Assembly (NCBI GenBank): GCA_934216145.1
Contig: CAKQBG010000076.1
Location: forward strand, 1-5,955
Source of the DNA: an uncultured Anaeroplasma sp.
GTDB taxonomy: Bacteria > Bacillota_I > Bacilli_A > Acholeplasmatales > Anaeroplasmataceae
Direction of reading: 5' to 3'
DNA: 5,955 nt
Shown here: positions 4,953 to 5,955 of the stretch, piece by piece
Layout: every line of letters starts with the position of its first letter
Position numbering within the stretch: the first letter of the stretch is position 1
The notes under the pieces: model-generated
Databases searched by the model: none
What the model was told of the DNA's origin: nothing
The model's input: only the letters and a program-made list of their open reading frames with translations
Translations under genes and position numbers: made by a program

Positions 4953-5802
4953 ATGCTAAATGGTTTATTTAGTAGAACTAGTTTTATTGGTGGTGGCATT
5001 CATTTACTGCCACTAAAAAAACAAATGAGGAAAAAAACTTTTTTATAAAATATTTTATTATTAATTTTGAAGAAAATACTATCAGATAGTTGATGCATAG
5101 AATGCGATATTAAACTTGATAAGAAAATGTGCTATGATGTTGGTTATAATACATCTAGTTTATTTATAAACATTAAAGGTTTTGATATGTATTGGTATGC
5201 TTAAGAAGCTAAAACCTTAATAGATTGGTATGTTATTTATAATGATAAAAAAATATATTGTTAAACCTGATACTTCATATGGCTATAGAGATAAGAACTG
5301 GGGAAGAAATTTCACATTTCCTTGAATATGGTTATCTTCTTGGAATTTATTCAGTAATGTATATAATAAAAGGTTAAATAATACCTGCTTTGAGATTGGT
5401 AGAGGAATACCACGCTCTTTTAGAATAACATTTAATAATAAGCTTCTTGCTAATCTGTATTATGATGGTAAAAAGATAGAGTTTGATTTTTCTAAATTTT
5501 GAGTTTTTCCTTATGTTCCTTCGATTGCTATTAGGATGATGAAAAAAATATTGGAATGTGTTTCATAAATAAGAAAATATGAATTTAATATATATTGAGT
5601 GTTTAAAGAAGGATATGCTTTTATTAATTATGAAGCTCCTAATGGAAAGAAGAAAATTAAGAGTCTATTTAATGACAGAAATGGTTATGGCTATTTAAAG
5701 ATATATGAGAATAAAAAGTTTATTGATAAAATAAGTTGTAAGTATGTTGAATGTAAATATGGAAGATATAAATCTGAAGGCGATAACTACTATAAAAAAT
5801 AA
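4953..5802 (+). pseudogene. Decayed gene of a tocopherol-cyclase-like protein
   Basis: Joining three reading frames recovers one diverged protein. It begins MLNGLFSRTSFIG (ATG 4953). A one-base loss near 4990 leads to WWHSFTATKKTNEEKNFF (frame of 4991), closed by TAG at 5087. The frame of 5103 then gives CDIKLDKKMCYDVGYNTS and FDMYWYA. An extra base in the A7 run at 5247-5253 shifts to the frame of 5260, which gives KPDTSYGYRDKNWGRNFT, IWLSSWN, FEIGRGIPRSFRI, FEFDFSKF-like and INYEAPNG segments up to TAA 5800-5802. In-frame stops lie at 5202 (TAA, where family members have Glu), 5323 and 5500 (TGA), 5566 (TAA) and 5596 (TGA). The motifs DKNWG.NFTSPWIWLSS, GGG.PR.F, FSKFW and NYEAPNG match Firmicute proteins I know as the tocopherol cyclase family. 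Relative to them about 70-80 residues appear missing near 5087-5102. No ribosome binding site precedes the ATG. The last open part, 5599-5802, is a remnant and not a separate gene. Confidence 0.75.
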
Positions 5803-5955
5803 AGGGAAAAACAGCTTATTATAGTACTAAATTAAGGGCATTTAATAAAAATTTTCTTTACAAAATTGAAGTTTATGCTACCTGAATTTAGGATTCTACC
5901 CTTCATTTGGGGTGTTAAGCTGTATATCAAACTCGGTTTCAAATAGTAGGTCTAT
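5803..5955. other. Unassigned DNA with a short open stretch
   Basis: A short frame, ATG 5875 to TAG 5944-5946 (open back to 5836), reads MLPEFRILPFIWGVKLYIKL and then three more residues. It has a plausible amino-acid composition but no ribosome binding site, so it may be the C-terminal fragment of another lost gene. ACAGCTTA (5811-5818) and TAAGCTGT (5916-5923) are 8-bp inverted copies about 100 bp apart. I cannot assign a function. Confidence 0.3.

Noticed and set aside
5323..5598. Use of TGA as a Trp codon (genetic code 4)
   Set aside because: The intact transposase, ATP-grasp and membrane protein genes have only TGG for Trp, and the remnant also has TAA stops and frameshifts that a changed code would not repair. 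The TGA at 5596 is at a position that does not look like Trp.
5599..5802. Separate 67-residue gene starting at GTG 5599
   Set aside because: The frame continues upstream to 5260 with matching family motifs and only in-frame stops between, so it is the 3' part of the tocopherol-cyclase-like pseudogene.

Overview
The window is very AT-rich DNA from a low-GC Gram-positive bacterium (Bacillota). It shows strong Shine-Dalgarno sites (AAGGAG, GGGAGG), TATAAT -10 boxes and hairpin-plus-T-run terminators. Every intact gene ends in TAA. All Trp codons of the intact genes are TGG, so the standard bacterial code applies. Several protein families here (Rpn-type nuclease, an ATP-grasp ligase beginning MNFIFISP, a tocopherol-cyclase-like protein) are ones I associate with gut Firmicutes. 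Genus cannot be told from the sequence.

Layout. (1) Positions 1-258, + strand: the 3' end of a probable Rpn/PD-(D/E)XK transposase-like nuclease gene, with a heptad-repeat coiled coil built from 21-bp DNA repeats. (2) Positions 278-2142: a complete IS1182-like insertion sequence with perfect 27-bp terminal inverted repeats and one intact minus-strand transposase whose D, D and E residues are all present. Its ends and promoter region form hairpins that look like transcription terminators. (3) Positions 2143-2594: a 450-bp non-coding stretch with a compact structured segment (possible small RNA or remnant of another mobile element), a bidirectional terminator-like hairpin and the terminator of the next gene. 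(4) Positions 2595-3788, minus strand: an ATP-grasp ligase of unknown substrate. (5) Positions 3789-3927: a divergent intergenic region with two back-to-back promoters and two inverted repeats suited to act as operators. (6) Positions 3928-4887, + strand: a six-helix membrane protein with a charged, disordered N-terminal tail, followed by a clear terminator. (7) Positions 4953-5802, + strand: a decayed gene for a tocopherol-cyclase-like protein with two frameshifts, an apparent internal deletion, two TAA and three TGA stops. (8) Positions 5803-5955: unassigned DNA with a short open stretch that may be another gene fragment.

The ATP-grasp and membrane protein genes share a divergent control region but nothing shows that they work together. 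The IS, Rpn tail and pseudogene suggest an accessory region undergoing decay. I did not find a convincing new multi-gene system. The observations most worth following are the structured intergenic segment at about 2177-2335, the pattern of lesions in the pseudogene, the insulated ends of the IS and the operator-like repeats between the divergent genes.
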